Shown here: positions 62,652 through 64,000 of the stretch, piece by piece
How positions within the stretch are numbered: position 1 is the first letter of the stretch
Layout of the letters: the number at the start of each line of letters is the position of its first letter
Assembly (NCBI GenBank): GCA_963702575.1
Contig: CAVPCU010000006.1
Location: forward strand, 434,001 to 498,000
DNA length: 64,000 nt
Direction of reading: 5' to 3'
Source of the DNA: VRUE01 sp963702575
Lineage (GTDB): Bacteria; Actinomycetota; Thermoleophilia; Solirubrobacterales; 70-9
Translations under genes and position numbers: made by a program
The notes under the pieces: model-generated
The model's database searches: none
Seen by the model: the letters and a program-made list of their open reading frames with translations, nothing else
What the model was told of the DNA's origin: nothing

Positions 62652-64000
62652 TGCGCTCCTTCGCCGGCAAGCGCGAGCTGACGGCGGAGCGGCTTCGCGA
62701 CGCCCCGGTCCACTGGCCACGACCCGGCGTCCTCGACGTATCGCTGACGGCGCTGGAGGGGGTCGGGCCCAAGCTGGCCGAGGTCGCTGCCGAAGCGGGC
62801 ATCGGGACGCTCGGCGATCTGCTCCTTCGCGTTCCCCACAGACACCGCGACCAGACGATCGTCTCCGTATCCAGCTTGGAGCTGGGGCAGAAGGCGACCG
62901 TGCAGGTCGAGGTGCTGGGCAACCCCAACGCTTTCCGCCGCCGCGTCTCGATCCTCTCGGTCAAAGTCGGCGACGAAAGCGGTTCGATCCGCGCCACCTG
63001 GTTCAACCAGCCGTGGCTGGCGCAGAAGCTGACTCCCGGGACGAACCTGCTGCTGACTGGTTCGCGGGACAAACGTGGTTTCAGGGTTCAGGAATATGAG
63101 TTCATGGCTTCTGGCCCGCGGGTCCACACGGGAGAGGACGAGGGGCTCGTCCCCGTTCATCCGGCGACCGAGCAGCTCAAGGCGCAGCGGATACGGCAGT
63201 GGATGGAGCAGGCGATACCGCTGGCGGGGAACGAGATCGAGGCCCTGCCGGCCGAGCTGCGTGCGCGACGCAAGCTCGCTGGCGTCGCCGATGCTCTTGC
63301 CGCCGTGCATTTCCCGGAGAGCCGGGAGGACGTGGAGGAAGCGCGGGCGCGGCTGGCGTTCGAAGAGCTGTTCCTCTACCAGGCGGTGCTGGCCACGCGG
63401 AAGCGGACGCAGCGGGCGTCGCGGCCGGCGCCGAAGCTCGGCAAGCCCGGGGAAGCCGTGGGGCGGTGGCTGGGGTCGCTGCCGTTCGAGCCGACCAAGG
63501 ACCAGCTGCGGGCCTTCGACGAGATCGACGCGGATCTCGATTCGGGAGAGCCGATGCAGCGGCTGCTGATGGGGGAGGTGGGATCGGGCAAGACGGTGGT
63601 GGCGCTGTACGCGATGCTGCGGGCGCTGGAAGCGGGGTTCCAGGCCGTCCTGATGGCGCCGACCGAGACCCTGGCCGAGCAGCACGCGGCGACGCTCGGG
63701 AGGTTGCTGGCGGAAGAGGCGACGCCGTTTGCGCTGCTGACCGGGGCGACTCCGGCGGCGACGCGGCGACGCGCGCTCGGGCAGCTTGCCAGCGGCGAGC
63801 TGGGGCTGCTGGTCGGCACCCACGCGCTGCTCGAGTCCGACGTGCGCTTCGCCCGCCTCGGTCTCTGCGTCGTCGACGAGCAGCATCGCTTCGGCGTCGA
63901 GCAACGGCGCAGGCTCGACTCGAAGGGGGTCGAGGGGATGGCCCCTCACGTTCTCCACATGACCGCGACGCCGATCCCGCGGACGCTCTCGCTGACCGCC
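62651..64000 (+). CDS. recG: ATP-dependent DNA helicase RecG (3' end outside window)
   Basis: Fork-reversal helicase. 450 codons are visible. The N-terminal wedge domain has TALEGVGPKLAEVAAEAGI and LLLRVPHRHRDQT, followed by an OB fold (KATVQVEVLG). The helicase core has PTKDQLRAFDEID, Walker A MGEVGSGKTVVAL near residue 311, APTETLAEQH, GTHALL, DEQHRFGV and MTATPIPRTLSLT. GTG 62651 shares a base with the fakA stop. The frame is open to the window end. Confidence 0.95.
   Translation, partial: MRSFAGKRELTAERLRDAPVHWPRPGVLDVSLTALEGVGPKLAEVAAEAGIGTLGDLLLRVPHRHRDQTIVSVSSLELGQKATVQVEVLGNPNAFRRRVSILSVKVGDESGSIRATWFNQPWLAQKLTPGTNLLLTGSRDKRGFRVQEYEFMASGPRVHTGEDEGLVPVHPATEQLKAQRIRQWMEQAIPLAGNEIEALPAELRARRKLAGVADALAAVHFPESREDVEEARARLAFEELFLYQAVLATRKRTQRASRPAPKLGKPGEAVGRWLGSLPFEPTKDQLRAFDEIDADLDSGEPMQRLLMGEVGSGKTVVALYAMLRALEAGFQAVLMAPTETLAEQHAATLGRLLAEEATPFALLTGATPAATRRRALGQLASGELGLLVGTHALLESDVRFARLGLCVVDEQHRFGVEQRRRLDSKGVEGMAPHVLHMTATPIPRTLSLTA

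Noticed and set aside
58581..62720. Very long minus-strand open frame (1379 codons) across MMPL and fakA-like genes
   Set aside because: Low-complexity Arg/Gly/Asp-rich shadow of real genes in GC-rich DNA; no recognisable domains.

Overview
The window is chromosomal DNA from a very GC-rich actinobacterium. Several traits point to the deep-branching class Thermoleophilia (Solirubrobacterales and relatives), although this placement is inferred and not tested: a dcw cluster without ftsA, GTG and TTG starts, Ku plus a stand-alone LigD polymerase, TANNNT -10 boxes placed 6-7 nt before start codons, and split GcvP subunits.

Layout. (1) 1-10977: peptidoglycan and division cluster murE(partial)-murF-mraY-murD-ftsW-murG-murC-murB-ftsQ-ftsZ, nearly all with overlapping stops and starts. 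(2) 11001-15433: glycine cleavage system gcvT-gcvH-gcvPA-gcvPB. (3) 15434-26391: an accessory island of lower GC. It holds a run of six hairpins, a small membrane protein, a complete IS21 element with a 6-bp target duplication, and a three-gene cassette of ParB-like protein, D12-class adenine methyltransferase and OLD-family ATPase/TOPRIM nuclease. The ParB-like gene is split by an IS110/IS1111-type element that itself carries a group IIC intron. (4) 26530-29935: NHEJ genes ligD(pol) and ku, then an MFS exporter. (5) 30101-39570: trpS, scpA, scpB, rluB, aroH, hisC, an MNT-HEPN toxin-antitoxin pair, aroF, tyrA, aroA. (6) 39653-41050: secreted trypsin-like protease with A-rich codon use. (7) 41158-50859: cmk, der, metK, a PH-domain membrane protein, priA, def, fmt, rsmB (frameshifted), a zinc-ribbon protein, rpe (frameshifted twice). 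(8) 50873-53987: RCK-type channel with an odd filter, a flippase and a family-2 glycosyltransferase. (9) 54034-57674: riboflavin operon ribD-ribE-ribBA-ribH. (10) 57678-64000: VapC/Phd toxin-antitoxin pair, rpmB, MMPL transporter, fakA-like gene, recG (partial).

Most notable. First, a short palindromic element is shared by murF and ribD. It lies inside both coding regions, in the same orientation and the same reading frame, and adds about 19 residues to each protein. A second, unrelated 94-bp palindrome sits in the 3' part of ribD. This resembles the intragenic palindromic elements known from Rickettsia. Second, the ParB-Dam-OLD cassette looks like a defence or modification system. Its first gene is restored exactly in frame when the nested mobile elements are removed at a CT dinucleotide. 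Third, at least eleven genes carry a TANNNT box exactly 6-7 nt upstream of the start codon, which predicts leaderless transcripts.
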